Assembly (NCBI RefSeq): GCF_003114815.1
Contig: NZ_BFAZ01000006.1
Coordinates: 333,405-397,404 of the forward strand
Direction of reading: 5' to 3'
DNA length: 64,000 nucleotides
Source of the DNA: Leptospira ellinghausenii
Lineage (GTDB): Bacteria > Spirochaetota > Leptospiria > Leptospirales > Leptospiraceae
Shown: positions 48,112 through 57,760 of the stretch, piece after piece
Layout: the number at the start of each line of letters is the position of its first letter
Position numbering within the stretch: the first letter of the stretch is position 1
Notes under the pieces: generated by a model
The model's database searches: none
Told to the model about the DNA's origin: nothing
Seen by the model: only the letters and a program-made list of their open reading frames with translations
Program-made: the position numbers and the translations under genes

Positions 48112-49589
48112 TCTATTTTCGAAACCTTTTAACGTTTTTTTTCCTTTTTACAATCCCTCTAAATGCCAATCCACTTTTAGAGGGTTATTGGGATGCCATT
48201 CAAAAATCAAAAGAAACTTTTGAACTAGAAGATGCTAGTCCCAAACGATTTCGGTTTGGTTTTACCAACCAAAGTCCTTCCTTCATTCACAAAGAGACCT
48301 TTAATCATGAAGTGTTTTGGTTTTGCCAAAAGTATATCGAAAAATACCACTCAAACTACCCTTATCCAAGACTCAAAGAAGACATACGTTCCCACTTAAA
48401 TGATTTGTATGGAGATCTTTCCCAAAATTTTTTAAGTGGTAAAACAAGTTTCACATGTTTCTCTGGGTGGAAAAATGGAAGTTCCCTTTTAAAAATTCAT
48501 TTTTTCCTAAACGAAAATGAATTTTATCCCTACCGTTATGATCATTTTAACCAAAGTGGTCAACTGTATCTGACTGAAGAAGATGAAACCAAAAATGGTA
48601 AAAAGGATAGTTTTACTTATTATGCTAGTAATGGTTGTCCAAAAGAAATCACAAAAGACAAAAACGATTTTGGAGGTATAGATGAATGGTGGTACTACCA
48701 AAATTGTAAACTTGTGAGAATTGAGTATGATGCAAATGAAAATGGATTCAAGGAAAGAATTTGTTATTATGAAAACAATAAGGAAACCTATTGTGATGGT
48801 GTTGGTGAAAAAGAAGAAAGGGAAGCTGTATCTTTAGAAGCCTTAGAAAAACACAAAGAAGCATTAAAATTTTACCGTAAATCCCTCATTGAATACAAAA
48901 AGGAAGTTCCCAATGGAACCCTTCGCACTTGTTCCTTACTTCGGAAAATCGCAAACATTGAATACAATGAAAGGGAATTTAATTCTTTTACAAAAACTTT
49001 GGATGAATTTTTTTCGTATCGAGTTTGTGAATCCGATTCTTTAGATGTTTTACTTTATAAATCCTATTATTATCTTTATGTTTTAAATGATTATTCTTCT
49101 GCGAAGGAAAGTTATAAAAAAACGGCCGAAATTTACCGCAAGGTTCATGGAGAAATTAGTCCCGAAATTTCTCTCAACTTGGCCTATGCTTATTTGATGT
49201 CAAAGGAACCAAAAGCATGTTTAACGAGTTTAGAAAAACTTAACTCGAGAAGGCTTATGGCATATCCTAGATTTTTCCTTTTTTATTATAGAGGCTCCTG
49301 TGAATTAAGTTTAGGTAATTTTGAAGAGGCTTATACCAATTTAAAAAGGGCACAGATTTTAGGCGGAGAAAAGGTATTTTTACCCATCGTGTATTACAAA
49401 TTAGCGAGAGTTTCCTATGCAACCAAACGTGAAACTGAAGGTAAACTTTGGTTAGACCAAGCTCTTTATCTCGATCTAGACCTCTTCCATAAATTAGAAG
49501 GAGACCCACTTTTCCTCAATTTTTTGGAATCTCCTAGTGGTAAAACTTACCGATCAAAATATTACTTGAATAAAGTACGGAAGCAGTGA
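48108..49589 (+). CDS. exported TPR-repeat protein, unknown function
   Basis: 493 residues from a TTG overlapping the YopX stop (TTGA). A signal peptide covers about 1-20 (LFTIPLNANP). The N-terminal half (25-230) is unlike anything I recognise; it has a DENGFKE/DKNDFGGIDEWWYYQN stretch that looks like repeated aspartate/asparagine turns. From about 240 on it is helical with TPR-like pairs (HKEALKFYRKSLIEYKK, YSSAKESYKKTAEIYRKVHGE, LAYAYLMSKEPKACLTSLEKL, SLGNFEEAYTNLKRAQILG). Probably periplasmic and involved in protein contacts. Confidence 0.7.
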   Translation: MIYFRNLLTFFFLFTIPLNANPLLEGYWDAIQKSKETFELEDASPKRFRFGFTNQSPSFIHKETFNHEVFWFCQKYIEKYHSNYPYPRLKEDIRSHLNDLYGDLSQNFLSGKTSFTCFSGWKNGSSLLKIHFFLNENEFYPYRYDHFNQSGQLYLTEEDETKNGKKDSFTYYASNGCPKEITKDKNDFGGIDEWWYYQNCKLVRIEYDANENGFKERICYYENNKETYCDGVGEKEEREAVSLEALEKHKEALKFYRKSLIEYKKEVPNGTLRTCSLLRKIANIEYNEREFNSFTKTLDEFFSYRVCESDSLDVLLYKSYYYLYVLNDYSSAKESYKKTAEIYRKVHGEISPEISLNLAYAYLMSKEPKACLTSLEKLNSRRLMAYPRFFLFYYRGSCELSLGNFEEAYTNLKRAQILGGEKVFLPIVYYKLARVSYATKRETEGKLWLDQALYLDLDLFHKLEGDPLFLNFLESPSGKTYRSKYYLNKVRKQ

Positions 49590-49621
49590 GAGTTTAGTCC
49601 CTACGGAGATAGATTTGATTC

Positions 49622-51496
49622 ATGAAAAATTTCACAACGCTGAATGATGTATTTTATTATGCCAAGAGAACCTATGGTTCTAAGGAGATGTTCTTTGCAA
49701 AAGACAATGCAAAAAATTTCAAAGGACGCACTTTTTCCGACATCTTTCACGAAGCAGAAAATTTAGCCTTATCCCTTTTACAAATGGGCTTACAACCTGG
49801 AGATCGTATCGGTCTTATGGCAGATAACCGAACCGAGTGGGCCATTGCAGACATTGCCACGCTTTTAAATGGAGCAGTCAATGTTCCGAGAGGATCGGAC
49901 TCCACAGCACAGGAAATCGAATACATCTTAAGTCATTCCGAAAGTAAGTATTGTTTTGTAGAACACGAAAAACTTTACGACATGTTAAAACCAATATTTT
50001 CCAATACAAAAGTGGAAAAGGTAATCATCTTAGATCCAAACTTTGTCTCCAAAGATTCTTTTGCGATTAGTTTACCCACACTAATAAAAGAAGGTGAATC
50101 ACTTCGAAAAAACCTCCCTTCATTAGAATTGCGTTCCAAACAAGTAAAACCAGATGATTTATTTACTATCATTTATACTTCCGGTACAACAGGAATGCCG
50201 AAGGGTGTGATGTTAACACACCAAAATATGGTGTACAATGTCGTAAAGGTTCCTCCACGAGTAGGCCTTAGGTCTTCTGACCGAACACTTTCCATCTTAC
50301 CTGTTTGGCATATCTTTGAAAGAGCCATTGATTATGCGATCATTGCAGAAGGTGCCTCAATCGCGTATACTAACATTAGAGATCTACGTGATGATTTTCA
50401 AAAAATCAAACCAAGTTTTATGGCATCCGCTCCTAGACTTTGGGAAAACTTATACTTAGGTATCAAACAAAAATTAGAAAAAGCTCCAGAAAACAAAAAG
50501 AAACTTTTTGATTTTGCCTATGATATCTGTAAAAAATTCAAAGATGGTCAAGATTATTTAGCAGGAAATAAATTACTCACCAAAGAAGAGTCTCCATTTG
50601 AAAGGATGAAAAACACAACCGTCTCCATTGGTTATGTGCTCAATTTATTTTTACTTGCAAAAGTTCTGGATGGACTCGTATTTTCAAAAATTAGAGATGT
50701 TTTAGGTGGCCAATTGATTGGAACCATTTCTGGTGGAGGAGCCTTACCTTCCCATGTAGACGAGTTTTTTAATGTCATTGGAATCCCTGTTTATGAAGGG
50801 TATGGAATGACAGAATGTGCCCCCATCATCTCTGTTAGGTCTGTTGGACATGTTGTCCAAGGTTCTGTTGGAAAATGGCCGGATGGAACAGTAGTTAAAA
50901 TAGTGAATGAACAAGGGGAATCTGTTCCCAAAGGGAAAATGGGTGTCATTCATATCAAAGGACCTCAAGTGATGAAGGGGTATTACAAAAACGAAGAAGC
51001 CACAAAAAAAGCCATCGTAGATGGTTGGATGAATACAGGTGACTTAGGTTTTATCTCATTTAATGATACACTTTCTGTTCGAGGAAGAGTGAAAGACACG
51101 ATTGTATTACTTGGTGGTGAAAACGTAGAACCTGTTCCCATTGAAAATTTACTTTTAGAAAATGCGATGATCAACCAAGTGATTGTGGTAGGCCAAGACC
51201 AAAAATCCTTAACAGCTTTGATTTGGCCTGATAAGGACCGAATGAAGGAGGCCGGATTACAATGGAAAGATGGAGAAGACCTCAACCAAAATAAAGATGT
51301 TAGGTTGTATTACCAAAACATTGTTAAAAAACAAATCTCTTCTGAAAATGGATTCAAATCATTTGAAAAACTATCTGATTTTCGCTTTTTACCGAAAGCA
51401 ATGGAAGTTGGTGATGAACTCACCAACCTTTTCAAAATGAAACGAAATGTCATCCATGACAAATACAAAGATCTCATCAAATCAATGTATAACTAA
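49622..51496 (+). CDS. long-chain acyl-CoA synthetase (AMP-forming)
   Basis: 624 residues of the ANL superfamily, long-chain FadD-like class. Seen: YTSGTTGMPKGVMLTHQNM (ATP loop), GGALPSHVDEFF, YEGYGMTECAPIIS (adenylate motif), GWMNTGDLGF, and LGGENVEPVPIENLLLEN near the C-terminal domain. Activates fatty acids for beta-oxidation, on which Leptospira depend for carbon. The last 4 bp overlap the converging pepN. The gene may be transcribed alone. Confidence 0.92.
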   Translation: MKNFTTLNDVFYYAKRTYGSKEMFFAKDNAKNFKGRTFSDIFHEAENLALSLLQMGLQPGDRIGLMADNRTEWAIADIATLLNGAVNVPRGSDSTAQEIEYILSHSESKYCFVEHEKLYDMLKPIFSNTKVEKVIILDPNFVSKDSFAISLPTLIKEGESLRKNLPSLELRSKQVKPDDLFTIIYTSGTTGMPKGVMLTHQNMVYNVVKVPPRVGLRSSDRTLSILPVWHIFERAIDYAIIAEGASIAYTNIRDLRDDFQKIKPSFMASAPRLWENLYLGIKQKLEKAPENKKKLFDFAYDICKKFKDGQDYLAGNKLLTKEESPFERMKNTTVSIGYVLNLFLLAKVLDGLVFSKIRDVLGGQLIGTISGGGALPSHVDEFFNVIGIPVYEGYGMTECAPIISVRSVGHVVQGSVGKWPDGTVVKIVNEQGESVPKGKMGVIHIKGPQVMKGYYKNEEATKKAIVDGWMNTGDLGFISFNDTLSVRGRVKDTIVLLGGENVEPVPIENLLLENAMINQVIVVGQDQKSLTALIWPDKDRMKEAGLQWKDGEDLNQNKDVRLYYQNIVKKQISSENGFKSFEKLSDFRFLPKAMEVGDELTNLFKMKRNVIHDKYKDLIKSMYN

Positions 51497-54075
51497 AGGG
51501 ATTTGATGATTTTCCCCACTACCTCTCCTAAATCTTTTGATATTTGGGGGAGGTTTTGGATTCCCTCTAACTCTCTTTTGGCGATCCTTGGTAAATTCCC
51601 AATTTGTTTGGAACTTTGTGAAAACAATTTTGTAAGTCCCGCCGCAATTTGAGGATTGATTCCGTTCAATTGTTTGATTCGTTCTGCAATGACCACATAC
51701 CCTTTCCCCTCTTGTTCATGAAAAGACAATGGATTTCTCGCAAAACTAAAATACAAAGATCTTACCTTATTTGGATTTTTGAGATTAAATTTGGTATGTT
51801 TTTCCAAACGTTCCAAGTCAGAAATATGGTTTTCACCAGTGGCCACTTGTGCTGCAAACCAAACATCTAATACCAAGGCATCCTGTTTCCAATGATCATA
51901 AAAGAGTGAAATCGCCTGATCTTTTTCTTTGGACCCAATTTCAATTAGGCTTCGAAGAGCAAAAATTTCTTCACTCATATGTTTTGCATCTCTTTGTTGT
52001 GAAATGGCAAGGCTTTCAAACGATTTTTTTGGATGGTGTAACAAATAGTAAAGTGCTGTATTTTTTAATCTTCGTTTTCCAATTTCATCTTTAGATTGTT
52101 TTGGAATTGTTTTACGATTTTCTTCATACAAAAACTGGAATTCTTTTGTAAAGGTTTCTGAGATTGTTTGGATGGCAAATTTCCGAAGGGATTCCACTTG
52201 TTTATAATCAAAAAATTGAAGGTTTTCACAAAATTGCATCAATGAAGGAAAGGTTAAGTAAAAGCTAAAATAAGTTTTGTCCCAATCTTTTTTGAAACTC
52301 GATTGAATGATCTCTAAAACTTCGGTTAGGTTCTCTTTTTTGTTTTCATCCTTTAAGCTTTCAGACATCCATAAAAAAATAAGGTTTTGAAAGGAAAAAA
52401 ACCTGGAGACTCCATCTGGCTCATGTTCTGCCAAAATTCGGATCTCTTCTTTTGTCATTTCTGATTTTAAAAGAACTGGACTCGACATCCCTCGAAAAAA
52501 AGAAACAATTGGTTTAGATTCGGAATCTTTTGGCGTTTTAATTCTGATTTCATCTAGAGTTCCTTCTTGGATTCGTTTGTTTTCAGTAATCAATTTTCCA
52601 TTCGAATCAAACGCTGCGTAAGAATTGACAAACACTAGAGGTAAATTTGTATCCGTGTAATCCTTAAGTTGATACACCCATTCTTGATTCTTTTGGTCAA
52701 ATGATTCCTTCACATTTAAAATAGGAGTCCCACTTCGGTGGTACCAATTGCGTATATAAGGAATTGGTTTGCCGTATGCTCTTTCCATACTGGAGATAAA
52801 TTCTTCAAAAGTGACACCTTGGCCATCAAAACGAGTGAGGTAATCCTGTAGGCCTTTTTTAAATACCTCTCTTCCAAGGATTTGAGAAACCAGACGTATG
52901 ACTTCTGCCCCTTTTTCATACACTGTCACTGTATAAAAATTATTCATTTCTGTGTATGATTTTGGTATGATGGGATGAGCCATAGGACCTTGGTCTTCAG
53001 GGAATTGGTGTTCTTTCAAAAACAAAATGTCTTTGATGCGTTTGACGGCGGGGTCAGTCATGTCTTCCGTAAACCATTGGTCGCGAAATACGGTAAGACC
53101 TTCTTTTAAGGTTAAATTGAACCAGTTCCGTAAAGTAACACGATTCCCAGTCCAATTATGAAAGTATTCATGACCAATCACAGCCATGATTGATTCAAAG
53201 GTTTCATCTGTTGCCGATTTTTTATCAGCTAGTACGAGTTTTGCGTTAAAAAGATTTAAACCTTTATTTTCCATCGCTCCCATGTTAAAATCTTCCACGG
53301 CGACAATCATAAATAAATCTAAATCATACTCTAATCCAAAGGTATCCTCATCCCACTTCATCGCTTGTTTTAAGGATTCAAATGCAAAACTGACTTTTTC
53401 TTCATTTCCTTTTTCGACAAAAATTTTGAGTGTGACAATCCTTCCTGATTTGGTAACAAACTCATCTTTTGTTTCGATTAATTCTCCCGCAACAAGAGCA
53501 AACAAATACGTTGGTTTAGGGTATGGATCCTCCCAAACCACTACTCTTTTGCCATTGACTGGAGGGTGTTCTTCTTTTAAATTTCCATTCGACAACATAA
53601 CAGGGAAATAACTCGGATCACCAGCAATGGTAACGGTAAACTGCATCATATTGTCTGGGCGATCAATGGAATAAACAATCTTACGAAAACCTTCCGGTTC
53701 GTTTTGTGTACACAACATTGAGCCAGATTGGTACAATCCTTCTAAACTCGTATTTTGGTTGGGGCAAATGCGGTTTTCAACCGTGAGTTGGAAAACCTCA
53801 CCTGGTGGTTCCAAGAGTTCTAAACCCAAATCGGTGATTTTATATTCGGAAGGGTCAACAACCCTTCCATTCACTCGCAGGGATAAAAATTCCAAATTTT
53901 CCCCATTCAAAAATAAGGGAGAAATTTTCGTTCCATTGGACTTTACCTCGTAATCGGCTCTGACCACAGTGAGGTGAGGGTCCAAATCGAAGCGCAAATG
54001 AACCTTTGGGGTGAACCAAAGGCAGGGTGAATAATCTTCTATTTTATGAACAGTAGATACAGAGGATGAAGTCAT
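51493..54075 (-). CDS. pepN: aminopeptidase N
   Basis: M1 zinc aminopeptidase, 860 residues, the length of the E. coli PepN type. The exopeptidase motif GAMENKG, zinc motif HEYFHN with the following Glu in LKEGLTVFRDQ, and NFNMGAMEN in the expected order are present. A beta domain (about 435-540) and helical C-terminal array complete it. No signal peptide is visible, so it is likely cytoplasmic and involved in peptide turnover. The RRM gene lies 41 bp upstream on the same strand. Confidence 0.95.
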   Translation of the reverse strand: MTSSSVSTVHKIEDYSPCLWFTPKVHLRFDLDPHLTVVRADYEVKSNGTKISPLFLNGENLEFLSLRVNGRVVDPSEYKITDLGLELLEPPGEVFQLTVENRICPNQNTSLEGLYQSGSMLCTQNEPEGFRKIVYSIDRPDNMMQFTVTIAGDPSYFPVMLSNGNLKEEHPPVNGKRVVVWEDPYPKPTYLFALVAGELIETKDEFVTKSGRIVTLKIFVEKGNEEKVSFAFESLKQAMKWDEDTFGLEYDLDLFMIVAVEDFNMGAMENKGLNLFNAKLVLADKKSATDETFESIMAVIGHEYFHNWTGNRVTLRNWFNLTLKEGLTVFRDQWFTEDMTDPAVKRIKDILFLKEHQFPEDQGPMAHPIIPKSYTEMNNFYTVTVYEKGAEVIRLVSQILGREVFKKGLQDYLTRFDGQGVTFEEFISSMERAYGKPIPYIRNWYHRSGTPILNVKESFDQKNQEWVYQLKDYTDTNLPLVFVNSYAAFDSNGKLITENKRIQEGTLDEIRIKTPKDSESKPIVSFFRGMSSPVLLKSEMTKEEIRILAEHEPDGVSRFFSFQNLIFLWMSESLKDENKKENLTEVLEIIQSSFKKDWDKTYFSFYLTFPSLMQFCENLQFFDYKQVESLRKFAIQTISETFTKEFQFLYEENRKTIPKQSKDEIGKRRLKNTALYYLLHHPKKSFESLAISQQRDAKHMSEEIFALRSLIEIGSKEKDQAISLFYDHWKQDALVLDVWFAAQVATGENHISDLERLEKHTKFNLKNPNKVRSLYFSFARNPLSFHEQEGKGYVVIAERIKQLNGINPQIAAGLTKLFSQSSKQIGNLPRIAKRELEGIQNLPQISKDLGEVVGKIIKSL

Positions 54076-54116
54076 CCTCCTTCTTTATTTGGTAGTAGTG
54101 GTAAGAAAAGTGAATT

Positions 54117-54386
54117 TTAGTTCTGTTTTTCTTTTCTTTTGTCCTCGGCGAACGTAACTTTTAGATTGCGACCATCCACAGGTTGGCCATTCATTTGAGC
54201 CACTGCTTCCTCCGCTTCACTTGGATTTGCATAAGTGATAAAGGCAAACCCTCTAAAATTACCGGTCTCACGATCATGTATCATTTTCAAATCTTGGATC
54301 ACTCCATACACTGAAAAAATTTGCCGGATATTCTCTTCCTTGAGGGAAAATTTTAAATTCCCTACATAAATTTTATTTGAAACCAT
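54117..54386 (-). CDS. RRM-type RNA-binding protein
   Basis: 89 residues from the ATG at 54384-54386 with AGGACAGGA upstream; an in-frame ATG at 54419 adds 11 unrelated residues. A single RRM with RNP2 IYVGNL and RNP1 RGFAFITY, then NGQPVDGRNLKVTFAE, ends in a short Lys/Glu-rich tail. Small bacterial RRM proteins of this kind bind RNA and are often cold-responsive in cyanobacteria; the role here is unknown. Probably cotranscribed with pepN. Confidence 0.9.
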   Translation of the reverse strand: MVSNKIYVGNLKFSLKEENIRQIFSVYGVIQDLKMIHDRETGNFRGFAFITYANPSEAEEAVAQMNGQPVDGRNLKVTFAEDKRKEKQN

Positions 54387-54458
54387 TCCTGTCCTCTTAA
54401 AAAGAAATGCATGCCCCAAGTACCTTGGAACGGCTAAATTAGAACCAAAGAAGTGAAC

Positions 54459-54487
54459 TTGTCAACTGCAAATAATTCTTGCATAAT
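54459..54487 (+). promoter_or_regulatory. sigma-70-like promoter of the REC-EAL gene
   Basis: TTGTCA (54459-54464), 17-bp spacer, CATAAT (54482-54487): each hexamer matches the consensus at 5 of 6. It lies about 40 bp before the TTG start of the regulator gene. Confidence 0.65.
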
Positions 54488-54530
54488 CTGGAGATTCGGA
54501 TTCATTTGAAACGCTTCTCCAGGAATCCCC

Positions 54531-56201
54531 TTGAACGAAAAACCTTACATCTTATGCATTGATGATGAATTCTTTATCCTCTGGAACCTGAAAGAACAAC
54601 TGAAGAAAGTCTTTGGTTCAGGGTTTACCATAGAAACTGCTGAAAGTGCAGAAACTGCCAAAGAAATTATGAAAGAAATTGATGGCAGTGGAGCTGATTT
54701 AGCGGTTGTCATCTGCGACCATGTGATGCCAGGCCAAAAAGGTGATGAATTTCTAATCGAAATGCAAAAAACCCATCCCCGTACAAAAAAAATCATGTTA
54801 ACGGGACAGGCTCCTGCGCAGGCCATAGGGAATGCACTCAATCATGGATGTTTGTACCGATACTTATCCAAACCATGGGATGCACATGATTTGGAACTCA
54901 CCATCAAACAGGCAATCGACGCTTTTTTCCAGGAAAAATCTTTGGAAGAAAAAAACAAAGAATTAGCTGATTCTTTGTATTTCCACCGTGATACAAAATT
55001 TCCAAATTTTGAATCCCTAGCAAAAGAACTCAAAAACAATAATATTTCGAATACAAACCAATCGATTTTACTCATCAAAATTGTAACCTTCCCAACAATC
55101 ATCAAAACCTTTGGGATCGAAGTTTACCGAAAGATCTTTCGTAAATTATTACAACTACTCACAGTACATTTACAAAATGAACATAAGGTATTCCATCTGT
55201 ATTCGGATGAAATTGCCATTCTTTCCAATCTCACCGAACAAGCACTAGTTGACACGATCCGTAGTTTCCGAATGATGCTCAAATCAGATGAATTTTTTTT
55301 AGATGGAGTCGGTTTCCATTTGGACTGCCGGTATGCATCAGCCACAGGACAAGAAGATTGTTACTACAAAGCAAAACTAGCCCTGTTCCAAGCAGAAATA
55401 CAAAACTCAATGGATTTTGTATCCTATACTGAAGATTTATCAACAGACCACCACTTACAGAACTTTCAACTCAGCCAAAAAATACATTCTGCCATTTCCA
55501 ATAAACAAATTGTTCCTTATTTCCAAGGAATTTTGAACAACCAAACAAAGGAAATACGAAAGTTTGAATGTTTAGCAAGGATTAAAGACCGAGATACAAT
55601 TTTAACCCCAGATGTTTTTTTGAAATTAGCAAAAGTTACGGGAAGCATACGTATGATTGGTTTACAAATGATTGATGAGTCGATGCAGTATTTTTCCAAT
55701 TTCACTTATGATTTTTCGATCAATTTAACCGAATCAGAATTAGAATATAAAAGTTTTAGCAAATGGGTAGAATCAAGGCTCTCCCATTATAAAATAGATC
55801 CTACACGAGTGACCTTTGAGATCTTAGAAGACATCAGTTTTTCTGAACACAAACATAGTTTATCTACCATCAAGGATTTAAAATCGATAGGTTGCCAAAT
55901 TGCAATCGACGATTTTGGTGTACAATATTCTAACTTAGCAAGGTTATTGGAATTTAACCCTGATTATTTAAAAATTGATGGTAAGTTCATTAAAAATCTA
56001 CCTGAAAACAAAACAGCATACTTATTAGTACAAGGAATCGTAGACTTAGCACGAGGAATTGGCGCAAAAGTAGTTGCCGAATTTGTAGATCGCCCCGCCA
56101 TACAAGATTTAGTTGAGTCCTTGGGAATTGATTATTCCCAAGGGTATTTGTTTATGAAACCTTCAGCTTCTATTCCAGAATCTGCTAGTCTCAAATTATA
56201 A
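54531..56201 (+). CDS. response regulator with degenerate GGDEF and EAL domain
   Basis: 556 residues from a TTG start with AGGA upstream. The receiver domain (about 5-125) has acidic Asp11/Asp12, phospho-acceptor Asp63 in ICDHVMPG, Thr91 and Lys114. A diguanylate-cyclase-like region (about 150-290) retains DTKFPN and SDEI but has lost GGDEF, so it is likely inactive. The EAL domain (about 315-545) has KFECLARI, SINLTESEL, FEILED, IDDFG, DYLKIDGKFIKN and the DYSQGYLFMKP end; the E-C-L form keeps the metal-binding Glu. Probably c-di-GMP phosphodiesterase or sensor. Confidence 0.87.
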   Translation: MNEKPYILCIDDEFFILWNLKEQLKKVFGSGFTIETAESAETAKEIMKEIDGSGADLAVVICDHVMPGQKGDEFLIEMQKTHPRTKKIMLTGQAPAQAIGNALNHGCLYRYLSKPWDAHDLELTIKQAIDAFFQEKSLEEKNKELADSLYFHRDTKFPNFESLAKELKNNNISNTNQSILLIKIVTFPTIIKTFGIEVYRKIFRKLLQLLTVHLQNEHKVFHLYSDEIAILSNLTEQALVDTIRSFRMMLKSDEFFLDGVGFHLDCRYASATGQEDCYYKAKLALFQAEIQNSMDFVSYTEDLSTDHHLQNFQLSQKIHSAISNKQIVPYFQGILNNQTKEIRKFECLARIKDRDTILTPDVFLKLAKVTGSIRMIGLQMIDESMQYFSNFTYDFSINLTESELEYKSFSKWVESRLSHYKIDPTRVTFEILEDISFSEHKHSLSTIKDLKSIGCQIAIDDFGVQYSNLARLLEFNPDYLKIDGKFIKNLPENKTAYLLVQGIVDLARGIGAKVVAEFVDRPAIQDLVESLGIDYSQGYLFMKPSASIPESASLKL

Positions 56202-56222
56202 TGGATTTGGTGGTTTCTTAAA

Positions 56223-57323
56223 ATGGAAAAAGAATTACGTTGGTCCGACCATAAATCGAAAAATTTACGTTTGGTTCGAATCATACTCGTAGGTAGTGAA
56301 TTAATCAGCATTGCCTTACTTGGAATCGTTTTTTCAATGACAAGATTCAAAGAAACTGATTTTCTCAGTTTTGGAATTGTTGGGATCTTTATGATTCTAT
56401 TTTTTGCACTCCCTCATATTCTTTTGGCTTTCACTACCAAACCAAAAGAAACTGTTTTAGATTTAGAATCAAAAACCATCCATTGGTTTGAACGAAAAAA
56501 GGAAATCAAAACCTTACCTTTTCAGAGTATTAACTCTATTTCCTATTCTGAATATACGTATACAGTGAAAACAAAAAATGGAAGCAGAACTGTTACTGTT
56601 TACACGGTTATAGCAAATGTAGGTTTGGAAAAAATCCAACTCATTGAAGGGACTAACTATTCTAAATTACGATTTGATGGTGAAATACTTTGTAAACATT
56701 TAAAAGTACCAATCCTCACTTCCGATGGACTCACCATTCAACCTTCTGAATTAGATTTACCGATCCATAAACGAAAAATCTCCCAATCCATTTTGGACCA
56801 AGAGATTCAATTTTCAAAAGATTCTGAGTTATCTGTTTTAAAACAAAACCAAAAGGTTATACTGAAATCGAATTATAAACAACGAATTTTAGTTTTTGTT
56901 GCGTTCTGTGTCAGTGTTGCCCTAACACTCATTATACAATTTGCTATCGGAGATCTTTTTTCCCTATCTGTTTCTCATTGGGAATCGTTTCCTGCAACAG
57001 CAGGACAAATGGTTTTCTTATTTCTAAATTTAGTTTTAGGATTCTTTCCTTTTTTATATGTCCTTTTCCAGCAAAATCGTGTAAAAGAAATTTCCATCAC
57101 AAAAACTTCTATCGAGTGGTATGGAAAGGAATATCCATTCCAAACTTGGGAAGATTTAATCCAAATGGACTCGAAACTTTGTTTGGTGAATGATACAGAA
57201 TTAGTAAGCTTTTCGTTGTTTTATTTTTGTGAGACGAGTGACATAACGAACGTTAGACACTGGATTTTAAAACAGATTTTTGAAATCTCAGGGAATGATC
57301 CTGATTTATTACGATTCGGTTGA
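56223..57323 (+). CDS. four-span membrane protein, unknown function
   Basis: 366 residues. Two hydrophobic segments at about 17-40 and 50-75, then a soluble domain with PH-like YTVKTKNGSRTVTVYTV, then two more segments at about 220-245 and 255-290, and another soluble stretch with a KITKTSIEWYGKE-like pattern. The repeat (two helices plus beta-rich domain, twice) hints at a duplicated layout. It starts 21 bp after the EAL gene stop and probably shares its transcript. Not recognised. Confidence 0.6.
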   Translation: MEKELRWSDHKSKNLRLVRIILVGSELISIALLGIVFSMTRFKETDFLSFGIVGIFMILFFALPHILLAFTTKPKETVLDLESKTIHWFERKKEIKTLPFQSINSISYSEYTYTVKTKNGSRTVTVYTVIANVGLEKIQLIEGTNYSKLRFDGEILCKHLKVPILTSDGLTIQPSELDLPIHKRKISQSILDQEIQFSKDSELSVLKQNQKVILKSNYKQRILVFVAFCVSVALTLIIQFAIGDLFSLSVSHWESFPATAGQMVFLFLNLVLGFFPFLYVLFQQNRVKEISITKTSIEWYGKEYPFQTWEDLIQMDSKLCLVNDTELVSFSLFYFCETSDITNVRHWILKQIFEISGNDPDLLRFG

Positions 57324-57330
57324 AAAGAAA

Positions 57331-57360
57331 GGCTCCCTGGAACTAGTATCCAATGGAGCC
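57331..57360. terminator. possible hairpin between convergent genes
   Basis: GGCTCC (57331-57336) and GGAGCC (57355-57360) with an inner TGGA/TCCA pairing form a stem between the membrane gene and the converging lipoprotein gene. No T-run follows, so it may be a weak terminator or simply a stable stem. Confidence 0.45.
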
Positions 57361-57378
57361 TAAACTAACCTCTGATTG

Positions 57379-57633
57379 TTATTGGCCAGGAATGGCTGTT
57401 GGGTCTTTCTTCTTTTTGTCCTTAGACATCATACCTTTGATTTTTTCTTGTGTTTCAGGATCTTGGAGTTTTTCTTTTCCCATTTGAATGGCTTTTTGGC
57501 CTTCTTCGGAATTTGCTTTTTCGATCAATTTATCCATAAGACCAGGTTCATTGGAACCAGCATCTTTTGATTCAGAACTTGCACAAGAAAGTGCAAACAA
57601 ACATGTTAATAGGAAAAGTATACTTTTTTTCAT
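57379..57633 (-). CDS. small lipoprotein, unknown function
   Basis: 84 residues. The N-terminal signal sequence ends in ALSC, a good lipobox with Cys17. The mature part is about 65 residues, polar and Lys/Glu-rich, with a single amphipathic helix-like stretch (LMDKLIEKANSEEGQKAIQM and GKEKLQDPETQEKIKGMM). No family recognised. Convergent with the four-span membrane gene. Confidence 0.75.
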   Translation of the reverse strand: MKKSILFLLTCLFALSCASSESKDAGSNEPGLMDKLIEKANSEEGQKAIQMGKEKLQDPETQEKIKGMMSKDKKKKDPTAIPGQ

Positions 57634-57760
57634 TCGATTTACCGTAAGTAAAAGAGGATTCGTCCATTTCGTGTTTCGTCAATGGAAAAACAAAATCGTT
57701 TGTAGAAAAGAAGCCCTCTTGTAAAACCAATCCAATTACGACCAAACAAAAGGTATTGGA

